From the NCBI GenBank assembly GCA_945897365.1, contig CAMDFD010000003.1, positions 186,001-250,000 on the forward strand: a stretch of 64,000 bases of DNA. The letters are read 5' to 3'. The number at the start of each line of letters is the position of its first letter. Position 1 is the stretch's first letter. This document shows, in pieces, positions 35,144-43,534 of this stretch. Below the pieces are notes generated by a model, which saw nothing but the letters and a program-made list of their open reading frames with translations, was not told where the DNA came from and searched no databases. This DNA is from Bordetella parapertussis. Its GTDB lineage: Bacteria > Pseudomonadota > Gammaproteobacteria > Burkholderiales > Burkholderiaceae_B. The position numbers were made by a program, and so were the translations under genes.

Positions 35144-35944
35144 CTAAAGCGTGATGAAAGAGGGTGGCGCAGGCATTCCCGGTGATTGCGTCAACACCTC
35201 GAATCCCGATTCAGTCACCATAATCGTGTGCTCCCACTGTGCCGACAAACTGTGATCGCGTGTCACAACTGTCCAGCCATCGGCCAATTGGCGGATATCC
35301 TTCTTTCCTGCATTGATCATCGGTTCGATGGTGAAAATGAGACCTGGTTCAAGTTTTTGCCCCGTCCCTGCTTTTCCATAATGCAAAATCTGCGGCTCTT
35401 GGTGGAATTTTTGACCAATTCCGTGACCGCAAAACTCCCGTACAACCGAAAAACCCTGCTGTTCAGCATATTTTTGAATGGCATTTCCAATGTCTCCCAA
35501 CGTGTTTCCGGGCTTGACTTGAGCAATGCCCAGCCACATACACTCATACGTGACTTCGGTCAGGCGCTTGGCAAGAATCGAGGTTTCGCCCACCGCGTAC
35601 ATACGGCTCGTATCACCGAACCAACCGTCTTTGATAATGGTGACATCAATGTTTAAAACATCGCCACTTTTCAACACCTTATCGCCAGGTATACCATGGC
35701 AAACTTGGTGATTGATGGAGGTACAAATCGCCCCGGGAAAGGGGGGGTAACCGGGAGGCGCATAGCCGACGGTGGCTGATTTCACCTTGAGCTCCTCCGT
35801 TAAAAACTTTAAACACAACTGGTCTAACTCAGCGGTTGTCACGCCTGGTTTAACAAAAGGCGTGATGAAATCTAAGACTTTTGCTGCGTCGCGACAGGCG
35901 GCCCGCATTTTGGCCTGATCTTCGGGATTTGTGACAAGACTCAT
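35144..35944 (-). CDS. map: Methionine aminopeptidase type I
   Basis: Removes the initiator methionine from new proteins. The 266 residues show GYPPFPGAICTSINHQVCHGIP, DVLNIDVTIIKDGWFGDTSRMY, EFCGHGIGQKFHQEP, and FTIEPMINAG, which carry the five dimetal ligands of type I enzymes. It is divergent from rpsB across 149 bases and 61 bases upstream of glnD on the minus strand, the same map/rpsB arrangement as in E. coli. Confidence 0.97.
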   Translation of the reverse strand: MSLVTNPEDQAKMRAACRDAAKVLDFITPFVKPGVTTAELDQLCLKFLTEELKVKSATVGYAPPGYPPFPGAICTSINHQVCHGIPGDKVLKSGDVLNIDVTIIKDGWFGDTSRMYAVGETSILAKRLTEVTYECMWLGIAQVKPGNTLGDIGNAIQKYAEQQGFSVVREFCGHGIGQKFHQEPQILHYGKAGTGQKLEPGLIFTIEPMINAGKKDIRQLADGWTVVTRDHSLSAQWEHTIMVTESGFEVLTQSPGMPAPPSFITL

Positions 35945-35950
35945 AGTGAC

Positions 35951-35980
35951 TTGAGTAAATGTAGTGAAAGATAGTAGAAT
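35951..35980 (+). promoter_or_regulatory. Likely sigma-70 promoter and start of the rpsB leader
   Basis: TTGAGT (35951-35956) and TAGAAT (35975-35980) are separated by 18 bases and resemble -35/-10 elements. Transcription from about 35987 would leave a leader of roughly 105 bases before the rpsB ATG, long enough for the S2 autoregulatory leader known in other proteobacteria. No experimental support; other promoters may exist. Confidence 0.5.
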
Positions 35981-36093
35981 TATAGGCTTACCTAGACTTA
36001 TCCATACCTTAAAAATCGCGTGTCACGTCACCAGGGTGCTTGCTATGCAGGTGCAGACATGACATTAGACCCAACCCTCGGAGCTTTATTACT

Positions 36094-36840
36094 ATGTCTT
36101 TAATGCGTGAAATGTTAGAAGCGGGTGTGCACTTTGGTCACCAAACCCGTTATTGGAACCCCAAGATGGCCCCTTTCATTTTTGGCCATCGGAACAAAAT
36201 TCACATCATTAACCTCGAAAAAACCGTTGCAAACTATCTAGATGCGACGAAGTATTTGCGTCAGGTTGCTGCAAAAGGCGGTACGGTATTGTTCGTTGGT
36301 ACCAAGCGTGCTGCACGCGAACTCGTGGCCGCAGAGGCTGCACGTGCCGGAATGCCCTTTGTTGATAGCCGTTGGCTCGGCGGTATGCTGACTAACTTTA
36401 AAACGGTCAAGAGCTCGATCAAGCGTTTGAAAGACATGGAAATCATGATTGCCGAAGGCGCGACAGAGCGCATGAGCAAAAAAGAAGGCCTGATGTTTCA
36501 GCGCGAACTTGACAAGCTCAACAAATCGATCGGCGGCATCAAGGATATGAATGGCTTGCCCGACGCCATCTTCATGATTGATGTTGGCTATCACAAGATT
36601 GCTGTTGCCGAAGCGAATGGTCTTGGCATCCCAGTGGTTGCAGTGGTGGATACAAACCATTCACCTGATGGTATTGATTTCATTATTCCTGGCAACGATG
36701 ACTCGGCCAAGGCAATTGCTCTCTATGCCTCAGGCGTAGCGGATGCTGTGATTGCTGGGCGTGGTGACAATATCAATGGCTTGGTCGAAGAACTGACCCA
36801 GGGCGAAGAGTTCGTCGAAGTTGAACAGGCAAAAGCCTAA
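36094..36840 (+). CDS. rpsB: 30S ribosomal protein S2
   Basis: S2 is the last-assembling small-subunit protein and binds S1. The 248-residue protein is taken to start at ATG 36094 (MSLMREMLEAGVHFGHQ), which has GGAG 12 bases upstream, rather than at an earlier in-frame ATG. Motifs are TRYWNPKMAPFIFG, VLFVGTKRAARELV, DSRWLGGMLTNFKT and VAVVDTNHSPDGIDFIIPGNDD. It is followed by tsf after two hairpins. Confidence 0.98.
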   Translation: MSLMREMLEAGVHFGHQTRYWNPKMAPFIFGHRNKIHIINLEKTVANYLDATKYLRQVAAKGGTVLFVGTKRAARELVAAEAARAGMPFVDSRWLGGMLTNFKTVKSSIKRLKDMEIMIAEGATERMSKKEGLMFQRELDKLNKSIGGIKDMNGLPDAIFMIDVGYHKIAVAEANGLGIPVVAVVDTNHSPDGIDFIIPGNDDSAKAIALYASGVADAVIAGRGDNINGLVEELTQGEEFVEVEQAKA

Positions 36841-36849
36841 TCATCGATC

Positions 36850-36914
36850 GCGTTCGATCTCTATCGAACGCATCCCTCTCACACCCTGACCATGCGGTTC
36901 AGGGTGCTTTTATT
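36850..36914 (+). terminator. Two hairpins in the rpsB-tsf gap, attenuator-like
   Basis: Hairpin 1 pairs GCGTTCGAT (36850-36858) with ATCGAACGC (36863-36871) around a CTCT loop. Hairpin 2 pairs CACCCTGA (36882-36889) with TCAGGGTG (36899-36906) and is followed by CTTTTATT, like a rho-independent terminator. Since tsf is essential and follows on the same strand, partial read-through is expected. An rpsB-tsf intercistronic terminator is known in E. coli. Confidence 0.75.
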
Positions 36915-36929
36915 GATACTGGAGCAAAC

Positions 36930-37808
36930 ATGGCTGACATTACCGCCGCAATGGTCAAAGAACTGCGCGAAAAAACTGACGCACCCATGATGGAGTGCAA
37001 GAAAGCGCTGACTGAAGCTGCTGGAGATATGGCACGCGCCGAAGAAATTTTGCGTGTCAAACTGGGTAGCAAAGCAAGCAAAGCAGCAAGCCGTGTCACA
37101 GCAGAAGGCCTCATCGGGCTTTATATCTCTCCTGATGCTAAAAAGGGCGCTGTCATCGAAGTCAACTGTGAAACCGACTTTGTTGCCAAAAACGACGACT
37201 TCGTTGCCTTTGTTGCCAATCTAGCCAAACTCGTCGCGACCGAGGGTGTCGCTGATGTTGTAGCTTTATCCGCATCGCCTATGGCAGATGGCACGGTAGA
37301 TAGCGTGCGTGCTGCCCTCATTGGCAAAATTGGTGAAAATATTTCCATTCGCCGGTTCCAGCGCTACGATACGCCCAACAAACTTGCCAGCTATGTCCAT
37401 AGCGGCAAAATTGGCGTTCTCGTTGAGTTTTCTGGCGCCGACGAAGTTGGCAAGGACTTAGCCATGCATATCGCAGCGACCAAGCCTCGCGCAGTGGATG
37501 AAACCGGTGTTTCCGACGCTGACAAAGAAACAGAGCGTTCAGTTGCCCGTCAAAAGGCCGCCGAGTCTGGCAAACCCGCTGAAATCGTTGAGAAAATGGT
37601 AGAAGGCGCTGTTCAAAAGTACTTGAAAGAGGTTGCCCTTCTTTCTCAGCCTTTTGTCAAGAACGACAAGCAAAATGTCTCCCAGATGCTCAAAGAAAAA
37701 TCCTCTGCAATTACAGGGTTTTCCCTATTCGTGGTCGGTGAGGGCATCGAGAAGAAAACCAGCGATTTTGCTGCCGAAGTGGCCGCTGCAGTTTCAGGTA
37801 ACGCATAA
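36930..37808 (+). CDS. tsf: Elongation factor Ts
   Basis: EF-Ts is the nucleotide exchange factor for EF-Tu. The 292 residues begin with the family signature ITAAMVKELREKTDAPMMECKKAL, followed by EVNCETDFVAKNDDF and two core subdomains with LAMHIAATKPRAV and LLSQPFVKND. The start has GGAG 8 bases upstream. A strong terminator follows. Confidence 0.98.
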   Translation: MADITAAMVKELREKTDAPMMECKKALTEAAGDMARAEEILRVKLGSKASKAASRVTAEGLIGLYISPDAKKGAVIEVNCETDFVAKNDDFVAFVANLAKLVATEGVADVVALSASPMADGTVDSVRAALIGKIGENISIRRFQRYDTPNKLASYVHSGKIGVLVEFSGADEVGKDLAMHIAATKPRAVDETGVSDADKETERSVARQKAAESGKPAEIVEKMVEGAVQKYLKEVALLSQPFVKNDKQNVSQMLKEKSSAITGFSLFVVGEGIEKKTSDFAAEVAAAVSGNA

Positions 37809-37818
37809 TTTTGTACCT

Positions 37819-37853
37819 AAAGCCGGGCGGCGCATCATTGGCCGCCCGGCTTT
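37819..37853 (+). terminator. Rho-independent terminator after tsf
   Basis: AAAGCCGGGCGGC (37819-37831) and GCCGCCCGGCTTT (37841-37853) pair perfectly over 13 bases with a 9-base loop and are followed by TCGTTT. It separates the rpsB-tsf unit from pyrH. Confidence 0.88.
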
Positions 37854-37899
37854 CGTTTACACTTTTGATTGTGTTTAACACTCCGGAATAATTCCCCCT

Positions 37900-38616
37900 A
37901 TGACCAGCAGAATGCATAAACGAGTTCTTCTCAAACTGTCTGGCGAAGCTTTGATGGGTGACGATGCGTTCGGCATCAATCGTGCCACGATCATGCGCAT
38001 GACGGAGGAGGTCGCCGAGGTCTCAGAGATGGGCGTGCAACTTGCCATTGTGATTGGCGGTGGCAATATCTTCCGCGGCGTTGCGCCTGGAGCCCAAGGC
38101 ATGGATCGTGCCACTGCTGACTACATGGGTATGATGGCGACAGTCATGAACGCGCTTGCACTTCAAGATGCGCTCAAACATCGAGGCGTAGATGCCCGCG
38201 TTCAGTCTGCACTCAATATCGAGCAGGTTGTTGAGCCTTATATTCGCCCCAAAGCGCTGCGCTACCTCGAAGAAGGCAAGGTTGTTATTTTTGCCGCAGG
38301 TACTGGCAACCCATTTTTCACAACGGATACGGCGGCGGCGCTACGTGGTGCCGAAATTGGCGCGGAAGTCGTTCTCAAGGCCACAAAAGTCGATGGGATT
38401 TATAGTGCAGATCCCAACAAAGATCCTGCTGCGACGCGCTATACGCGTATCAGCTTTGATGAAGTCATCGTCAAGCGACTTGAGATCATGGATGCTACGG
38501 CCTTCGCCCTATGTCGCGATCAAAAGCTTCCAATTAAAGTTTTTTCAATAAACAAGTCAGGTGCATTACGACGCGCCGTCAGTGGTGAGGACGAGGGTAC
38601 TCTCGTTCACGTCTAA
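37900..38616 (+). CDS. pyrH: UMP kinase
   Basis: PyrH phosphorylates UMP to UDP and belongs to the amino-acid-kinase fold. The 238-residue protein shows RVLLKLSGEALMG, AIVIGGGNIFRG, and MGMMATVMNALALQDAL. FAAGTGNPFFTTDTAAALR and the KATKVDGIYSADPNKDP segment complete the family pattern. A second in-frame ATG (codon 5) is an alternative start. frr follows after 10 bases. Confidence 0.98.
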   Translation: MTSRMHKRVLLKLSGEALMGDDAFGINRATIMRMTEEVAEVSEMGVQLAIVIGGGNIFRGVAPGAQGMDRATADYMGMMATVMNALALQDALKHRGVDARVQSALNIEQVVEPYIRPKALRYLEEGKVVIFAAGTGNPFFTTDTAAALRGAEIGAEVVLKATKVDGIYSADPNKDPAATRYTRISFDEVIVKRLEIMDATAFALCRDQKLPIKVFSINKSGALRRAVSGEDEGTLVHV

Positions 38617-38626
38617 AGGATTTAAC

Positions 38627-39187
38627 ATGAGTATTGCGGACATTCAAACATCAGCCGAAAGCCGAATGAGCAAATCCCTCGAAACGCTTAAGGCAAATCT
38701 GGCCAAAATTCGAACAGGGCGTGCCCACACTGGCATTTTGGACCATGTTCAAGTTCTGTACTATGGTTCTCCCGTACCCATCAGTCAGGTCGCAAACGTG
38801 ACCTTAATGGATGCGCGCACGCTTAGTGTTTCTGTATGGGAAAAAAATCTAGGTGCAGCTGTAGAAAAAGCAATTCGGGATTCTGATCTAGGTCTTAATC
38901 CTGTTGGCATGGGAGATAGTATTCGTGTGCCAATGCCTGCCTTAACCGAAGACCGTCGTCGCGATTTAAACAAGGTTGTTAAATCTGAAGGCGAGGATGC
39001 AAAAATTGCCATTCGCAACCTTCGTCGCGATGCCAATGAGGCATTTAAAAAGTTAGTTAAAGATAAAGAAATCTCTGAAGATGATGAACGACGTGCTCAA
39101 GACATCGTGCAGAAATTGACGGATCGTTGCGTTGTTGAAATCGACAAAATGATCGTGCAAAAAGAAGCCGAGATCATGACGGTGTAA
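38627..39187 (+). CDS. frr: Ribosome recycling factor
   Basis: RRF splits post-termination ribosomes with EF-G. The 186 residues are the normal length and start at ATG 38627 with AAAGGA 7 bases upstream; an earlier in-frame start would overlap pyrH and is rejected. Motifs are SLETLKANLAKIRTGRAHTG, VWEKNLGAAVEKAIRDSDLG, IRVPMPALTEDRR and VEIDKMIVQKEAEIMTV. Confidence 0.98.
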   Translation: MSIADIQTSAESRMSKSLETLKANLAKIRTGRAHTGILDHVQVLYYGSPVPISQVANVTLMDARTLSVSVWEKNLGAAVEKAIRDSDLGLNPVGMGDSIRVPMPALTEDRRRDLNKVVKSEGEDAKIAIRNLRRDANEAFKKLVKDKEISEDDERRAQDIVQKLTDRCVVEIDKMIVQKEAEIMTV

Positions 39188-39199
39188 ACCGCCATTACT

Positions 39200-39964
39200 A
39201 TGGCCCTGAGCTCAACGATCGATATTCCTGCAACCACAGCTGTTCCGCAACATGTTGCCATCATTATGGATGGCAACGGAAGGTGGGCAGCCAAACGTCT
39301 CTTACCACGCACTGCAGGTCATGCGCGCGGTGTTCAATCCGTGCGTTCAGCAGTAGAGTCCTGCGGAAAGCTTGGCGTTCGTTATTTAACTCTGTTTGCT
39401 TTCAGCTCTGAAAACTGGCGGCGGCCTGCCGATGAAGTTTCTTTGCTCATGCGCTTGTTTGTTCAAGCCATTGAGCGTGAGGTCTCCCGGCTGCAGGAGC
39501 AAGGCGTTCGACTTCGCGTGATTGGCGACCTTTCGGCTTTTGAACCGCATCTTCAGCAACTCATCATACAAGCTCAAGAAAAGACCGCACATAACGACAA
39601 ACTTCACCTGACGATTGCCGCAAATTACGGTGGACGATGGGATATGTTGCAAGCAACCCGAAAAATGCTGCAAAACAATCCCGATTATGGCGTGCATCCC
39701 GAGCGCATTGATGAGCCAGCACTTGCACAACACCTTTCAATGGCTTGGGCGCCAGAGCCAGATTTGTTTATCAGAACAGGCGGCGAACAACGCGTTTCGA
39801 ATTTTTTAATCTGGCAGTTGGCTTATACCGAGTTGTTTTTTACTGATTGTTATTGGCCAGATTTTGACATCGATGAGTTAAAAAAATCGTTTGAGTGGTA
39901 CCGCAATCGTGAGCGCCGCTTTGGTCGTACTAGCGCACAATTACATACTGATTCACCTCTCTAA
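39200..39964 (+). CDS. uppS: Undecaprenyl diphosphate synthase
   Basis: UppS makes the C55 carrier lipid for peptidoglycan and O-antigen synthesis by cis-prenyl transfer. The 254 residues include the signature IIMDGNGRWA with the catalytic Asp24, AGHARGVQSVR, the TLFAFSSENWRRP motif and PEPDLFIRTGGEQRVSNFL with the C-terminal RxxxE/SNFL region. cdsA starts 5 bases downstream. Confidence 0.98.
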   Translation: MALSSTIDIPATTAVPQHVAIIMDGNGRWAAKRLLPRTAGHARGVQSVRSAVESCGKLGVRYLTLFAFSSENWRRPADEVSLLMRLFVQAIEREVSRLQEQGVRLRVIGDLSAFEPHLQQLIIQAQEKTAHNDKLHLTIAANYGGRWDMLQATRKMLQNNPDYGVHPERIDEPALAQHLSMAWAPEPDLFIRTGGEQRVSNFLIWQLAYTELFFTDCYWPDFDIDELKKSFEWYRNRERRFGRTSAQLHTDSPL

Positions 39965-39969
39965 GACAC

Positions 39970-40812
39970 ATGCTCAAACATCGTATCCTCACGGCTATCG
40001 TTTTGTTTGTGATTTTAGCGATCGTATTGTCTGCACATTCAGCTTTGCCTTTTCTTGTATTTATAGCGATCACCTGTGCTCTTGCTGGTTGGGAGTGGAC
40101 GCGTATTACTTTGGAGCGTTCCTCTGTTTGGCCCCCCATTTTTGGGATCGGCCTTTTGTTACTCACACTCGCTCAGGCGTATTTTTGGCTTACGCAAGAG
40201 TCGGGCAATACTGTGGTTGTTCAGCTTTGTGCTTTGATAAGCGTTTACTTCTGGTTCACTGCCGTCAGTCGCGCGCTTTATCAGGCACAGGTCACGACGA
40301 GAGCCGCTCCGATGGGTTGGAGTGTCTTTGCTTGCATCACATTGTTCGCGACGTGGGGGGCTTTAGCCGATCGATATCAAGAACATGGCGTTTTTTATAT
40401 CCTCACTCTGCTCATTGTGATTTGGGTGGCAGATATTGCCGCTTATTTCGTTGGACGCGCTGTCGGTCGTCACAAACTGGCGCCTAGTATTAGCCCTGGT
40501 AAAACCCGCGAAGGCGCCATGGCGGGTATTGCGGGTGTTGTGATTTGGCTTCTTGTCTCAGCGCAATGGCCAGAAAGTTTTGGTGCCGATTTAATGCGTC
40601 GCTGGGGACTTTTCGGCTCTATTGTGCTGGCTATTTTGCTTGCGATCTTCTCAATTTCTGGTGATCTTTTCGAGTCATTACTCAAGCGAAGGGCAGGGGT
40701 TAAAGACTCGAGTCAGCTTCTTCCTGGTCATGGTGGTGTTTTTGACCGCATAGATGCTGTTGTGGCGGTTGTGCCACTCGCATACCTGCTGACTGGGGGA
40801 TGGAAACTTTGA
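39970..40812 (+). CDS. cdsA: Phosphatidate cytidylyltransferase
   Basis: CdsA forms CDP-diacylglycerol from phosphatidate and CTP in the inner membrane. The 280 residues have about eight hydrophobic segments and the C-terminal family signature KDSSQLLPGHGGVFDRIDA (about 242-260), preceded by ISPGKTREGAMAG. The end overlaps the dxr start by 13 bases, implying coupled translation. Confidence 0.97.
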   Translation: MLKHRILTAIVLFVILAIVLSAHSALPFLVFIAITCALAGWEWTRITLERSSVWPPIFGIGLLLLTLAQAYFWLTQESGNTVVVQLCALISVYFWFTAVSRALYQAQVTTRAAPMGWSVFACITLFATWGALADRYQEHGVFYILTLLIVIWVADIAAYFVGRAVGRHKLAPSISPGKTREGAMAGIAGVVIWLLVSAQWPESFGADLMRRWGLFGSIVLAILLAIFSISGDLFESLLKRRAGVKDSSQLLPGHGGVFDRIDAVVAVVPLAYLLTGGWKL

Positions 40813-42005
40813 ATCCCGCACGCATCACAATTCTCGGCTCTACGGGATCGATTGGTCACAATACCCTTGATGTGATCGCGCGTCATCCAGAACGCTTTGT
40901 CGTGTACGCGCTTTCCGCACATTCGCGAATAGAAAAGCTTGCTGCTCAGGCATTGGAAACTGGGGCGCGAATAGTGATTGTGCCCAATGATCTTGCTGCT
41001 GATTTATTTAAAAAATCTTGGCCTGTGGGAGTTGCTTCTCCTGAAATCCGCGTTGGGCAACAAGCCCTCGTTGATACTGCGTCTGATCACGAGACGGATG
41101 TTGTGATGGCCGCCATCGTTGGGGCGGCTGGACTGCCTTCAGCTTTGGCCGCTGCGCGAGCCGGCAAGCGAGTTTTGCTTGCAAACAAAGAAGCACTGGT
41201 TGCTGCAGGCTCATTATTTATGGCTGCAGTCAAGCAGAGTGGGGCTGAACTCCTACCCATTGATAGCGAACATAACGCGATTTTTCAGTGTTTACCCCAC
41301 GATGGCAGGGCGAGTGCTCCAACCTGTCCTAGCGCGGGCGTCAGAAGATTGATCTTAACGGCATCAGGAGGGCCATTTCGAACAAAGAAATGGGCCGAAC
41401 TGAAGCATGTCACGCCTGAACAGGCCTGCGCCCACCCCAACTGGAGTATGGGAAAAAAAATCTCAGTAGACTCCGCAACCATGCTCAACAAAGGGCTTGA
41501 GGTCATTGAAGCGCACTGGTTGTTTGCAATGCCAGCAGACCGTATTCATGTCGTCATACACCCTCAAAGTGTTGTCCACTCGATGGTAGAGTACGAGGAC
41601 GGTTCAGTGATCGCACAGTTAGGTCAGCCTGATATGCGCACTCCTATTGCCTATGGCTTAGGATTTCCTGAACGGATATCATCCGGTGTCGGTGTTCTTG
41701 ATTTGGCGCTTGCCGGTAGGCTAGATTTTGAACAACCAGATCTTGAACAGTTTCCCTGTCTCAAATTATCTTTTGAGGCATTACGAAGCGGACAAGGCTC
41801 ATGCATCACACTCAATGCAGCCAATGAAATAGCTGTCGCCTCTTTTTTGGATGGAAAATTGTCGTATACAAGTATTGCGACTTTGATTGAAAATACGCTG
41901 ACTTGGCATGCGGGACGACCCCGTTGGACCCTGAATTCGCTTGAGGATGTCATGGCGCTAGATGCCGAAGTCCGCCGGTATGCTGCGCAATGGATATCTA
42001 CCTAG
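40800..42005 (+). CDS. dxr: 1-Deoxy-D-xylulose 5-phosphate reductoisomerase
   Basis: Dxr commits to the MEP isoprenoid pathway, producing 2-C-methylerythritol 4-phosphate with NADPH. The 401-residue protein shows ILGSTGSIGHNTLDVI, ANKEALVAAG, LLPIDSEHNAIFQCL with the metal-binding Asp/Glu, ILTASGGPF and ATMLNKGLEVIEAHWLF. It overlaps cdsA and precedes rseP by 65 bases, a gap that holds a weak ATGCAC/GTGCAT hairpin at 42015-42035. Confidence 0.98.
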   Translation: METLNPARITILGSTGSIGHNTLDVIARHPERFVVYALSAHSRIEKLAAQALETGARIVIVPNDLAADLFKKSWPVGVASPEIRVGQQALVDTASDHETDVVMAAIVGAAGLPSALAAARAGKRVLLANKEALVAAGSLFMAAVKQSGAELLPIDSEHNAIFQCLPHDGRASAPTCPSAGVRRLILTASGGPFRTKKWAELKHVTPEQACAHPNWSMGKKISVDSATMLNKGLEVIEAHWLFAMPADRIHVVIHPQSVVHSMVEYEDGSVIAQLGQPDMRTPIAYGLGFPERISSGVGVLDLALAGRLDFEQPDLEQFPCLKLSFEALRSGQGSCITLNAANEIAVASFLDGKLSYTSIATLIENTLTWHAGRPRWTLNSLEDVMALDAEVRRYAAQWIST

Positions 42006-42070
42006 CTTGAGGTGATGCACGGATAGCCTGTGCATGAGTTTGAGTATTTAACGATTTTTTGGCTAGGACT

Positions 42071-43450
42071 ATGCTTACGACACTTCTTTCTTTTTTTGTG
42101 ACCCTTGGCATTCTCATCACCTTTCATGAGCTGGGTCATTATTGGGTCGCACGCTGGTGCGGCGTTCGAGTTTTGCGCTTTTCAATTGGATTCGGCAAGG
42201 TTTTAATTAAGCGTGTCGACAAAAATGGGACCGAATGGGCGCTATCGGCGATCCCTTTGGGTGGTTACGTCAAAATGCTCGACCAGGACGATTTAGCGCC
42301 AACGAAAGTGAGCGCTGCCTCAAGTTCTCCAGGTCCAGTGTTGGAGTCGACCGATCATGATCCACGTGGCACCAGTTTCCAATCACAGCCGGTATCCAGA
42401 AGGTTCGCCATTGTCGCTGCAGGACCTTTGTTTAACCTTTTGTTGGCCGTCATACTTTATGCAGGGATCAATCTCGCGGGAACTGCAGAACCCGAAGCGA
42501 TTTTGGCTCAACCGACGATCAATTCACCCGCTGCACAAGCAGGTCTCCAGGGTGGTGACAAAATTATCGCCATCAATCAAACACCCGTCGCCTCCTGGCC
42601 GCAACTCCGCTGGAACTTATTACAACGACTCGCTGACGGCGGAGAAACTCAAATCACGGTAGAGCAAGGTGGCGCCCAGCTCAACCGCACACTCAAGCTG
42701 CCAACACTTGCGGACCCGTCACAGGCCGATCCAATGAGAGATTTAGGTCTGGGTCTTGCGAGCGGACCTCCCTTTGTTCGCGGAATCGTAACGGGTAGCA
42801 TTGCTCAACGCGTGGGACTCGAACCACAAGACAGAATTGTCCGAATCGGAGAGATTGATCATCCAGATACTGGAACTCTAGTCCGAACGATTCAGCAGCA
42901 TGCGGGTCGTGAGATTGTCATTGACGTTGAACGTGGTCAACAAAAAATTAAGTTTTCTTTGATTCCTGCTCCGTTTACCCTTGAAAATGGACAGGTTGTT
43001 GGTCGTGCAGGTATTCAAATTGGCGCCGATGTCGCGATGGTCAATGTCAGTTATGGACCGATTGACAGTTTGATTCAAGGTGCTGTTAAAACCTTTGATA
43101 CGGCATGGTTTTCACTGCGCATGATGGGGCGGATGATCACAGGCGATGTTTCGCTTAAAAATATTAGTGGACCTGTCACTATTGCTGACTATGCAGGACA
43201 GTCCGCCAAGATTGGCTGGGCTGCATACATCTCATTTTTAGCGCTCGTCAGCGTGAGCCTTGGCATTCTTAATCTCCTACCCATCCCTATGCTAGATGGA
43301 GGGCATCTACTGTATTATCTCTGGGAGATGGTTCGTGGCAAACCTGTTTCAGCGAATGTCATGGAGTGGGGCCATAAAATTGGCTTGTCCTTGCTGGCGG
43401 GCTTAATGGGCCTTGCTTTGTTTAATGATTTCATTCGCATTTTTACCTAA
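42071..43450 (+). CDS. rseP: Site-2 intramembrane metalloprotease RseP
   Basis: RseP cleaves the anti-sigma factor RseA and remnant signal peptides within the inner membrane. Starting at ATG 42071 (AGGA 3 bases upstream), the 459 residues contain the zinc motif HELGH at 19-23. Two tandem PDZ domains (about 130-210 and 220-310) are followed by the C-terminal LLPIPMLDGGHLL motif that supplies the third ligand. A TTG 12 bases earlier is rejected as the start. It lies before bamA, as usual. Confidence 0.97.
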   Translation: MLTTLLSFFVTLGILITFHELGHYWVARWCGVRVLRFSIGFGKVLIKRVDKNGTEWALSAIPLGGYVKMLDQDDLAPTKVSAASSSPGPVLESTDHDPRGTSFQSQPVSRRFAIVAAGPLFNLLLAVILYAGINLAGTAEPEAILAQPTINSPAAQAGLQGGDKIIAINQTPVASWPQLRWNLLQRLADGGETQITVEQGGAQLNRTLKLPTLADPSQADPMRDLGLGLASGPPFVRGIVTGSIAQRVGLEPQDRIVRIGEIDHPDTGTLVRTIQQHAGREIVIDVERGQQKIKFSLIPAPFTLENGQVVGRAGIQIGADVAMVNVSYGPIDSLIQGAVKTFDTAWFSLRMMGRMITGDVSLKNISGPVTIADYAGQSAKIGWAAYISFLALVSVSLGILNLLPIPMLDGGHLLYYLWEMVRGKPVSANVMEWGHKIGLSLLAGLMGLALFNDFIRIFT

Positions 43451-43534
43451 GGCCGTTCTGACTTAAAATCAACAAAACGCTGTTTTTTCAGCACAATATT
43501 CACCTATACAAAAGATATTTGAGGATTACCCGGG

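Noticed and set aside
35945..36093. An rpsB start at an in-frame ATG 54 bases upstream
   Set aside because: The added residues do not resemble S2, and the ATG at 36094 begins the conserved MREMLEAGVHFGHQ segment with a GGAG upstream.
42015..42035. ATGCAC/GTGCAT hairpin in the dxr-rseP gap as a terminator
   Set aside because: Six-base stem with a nine-base loop and the T-run only 20 bases later; too weak to call.
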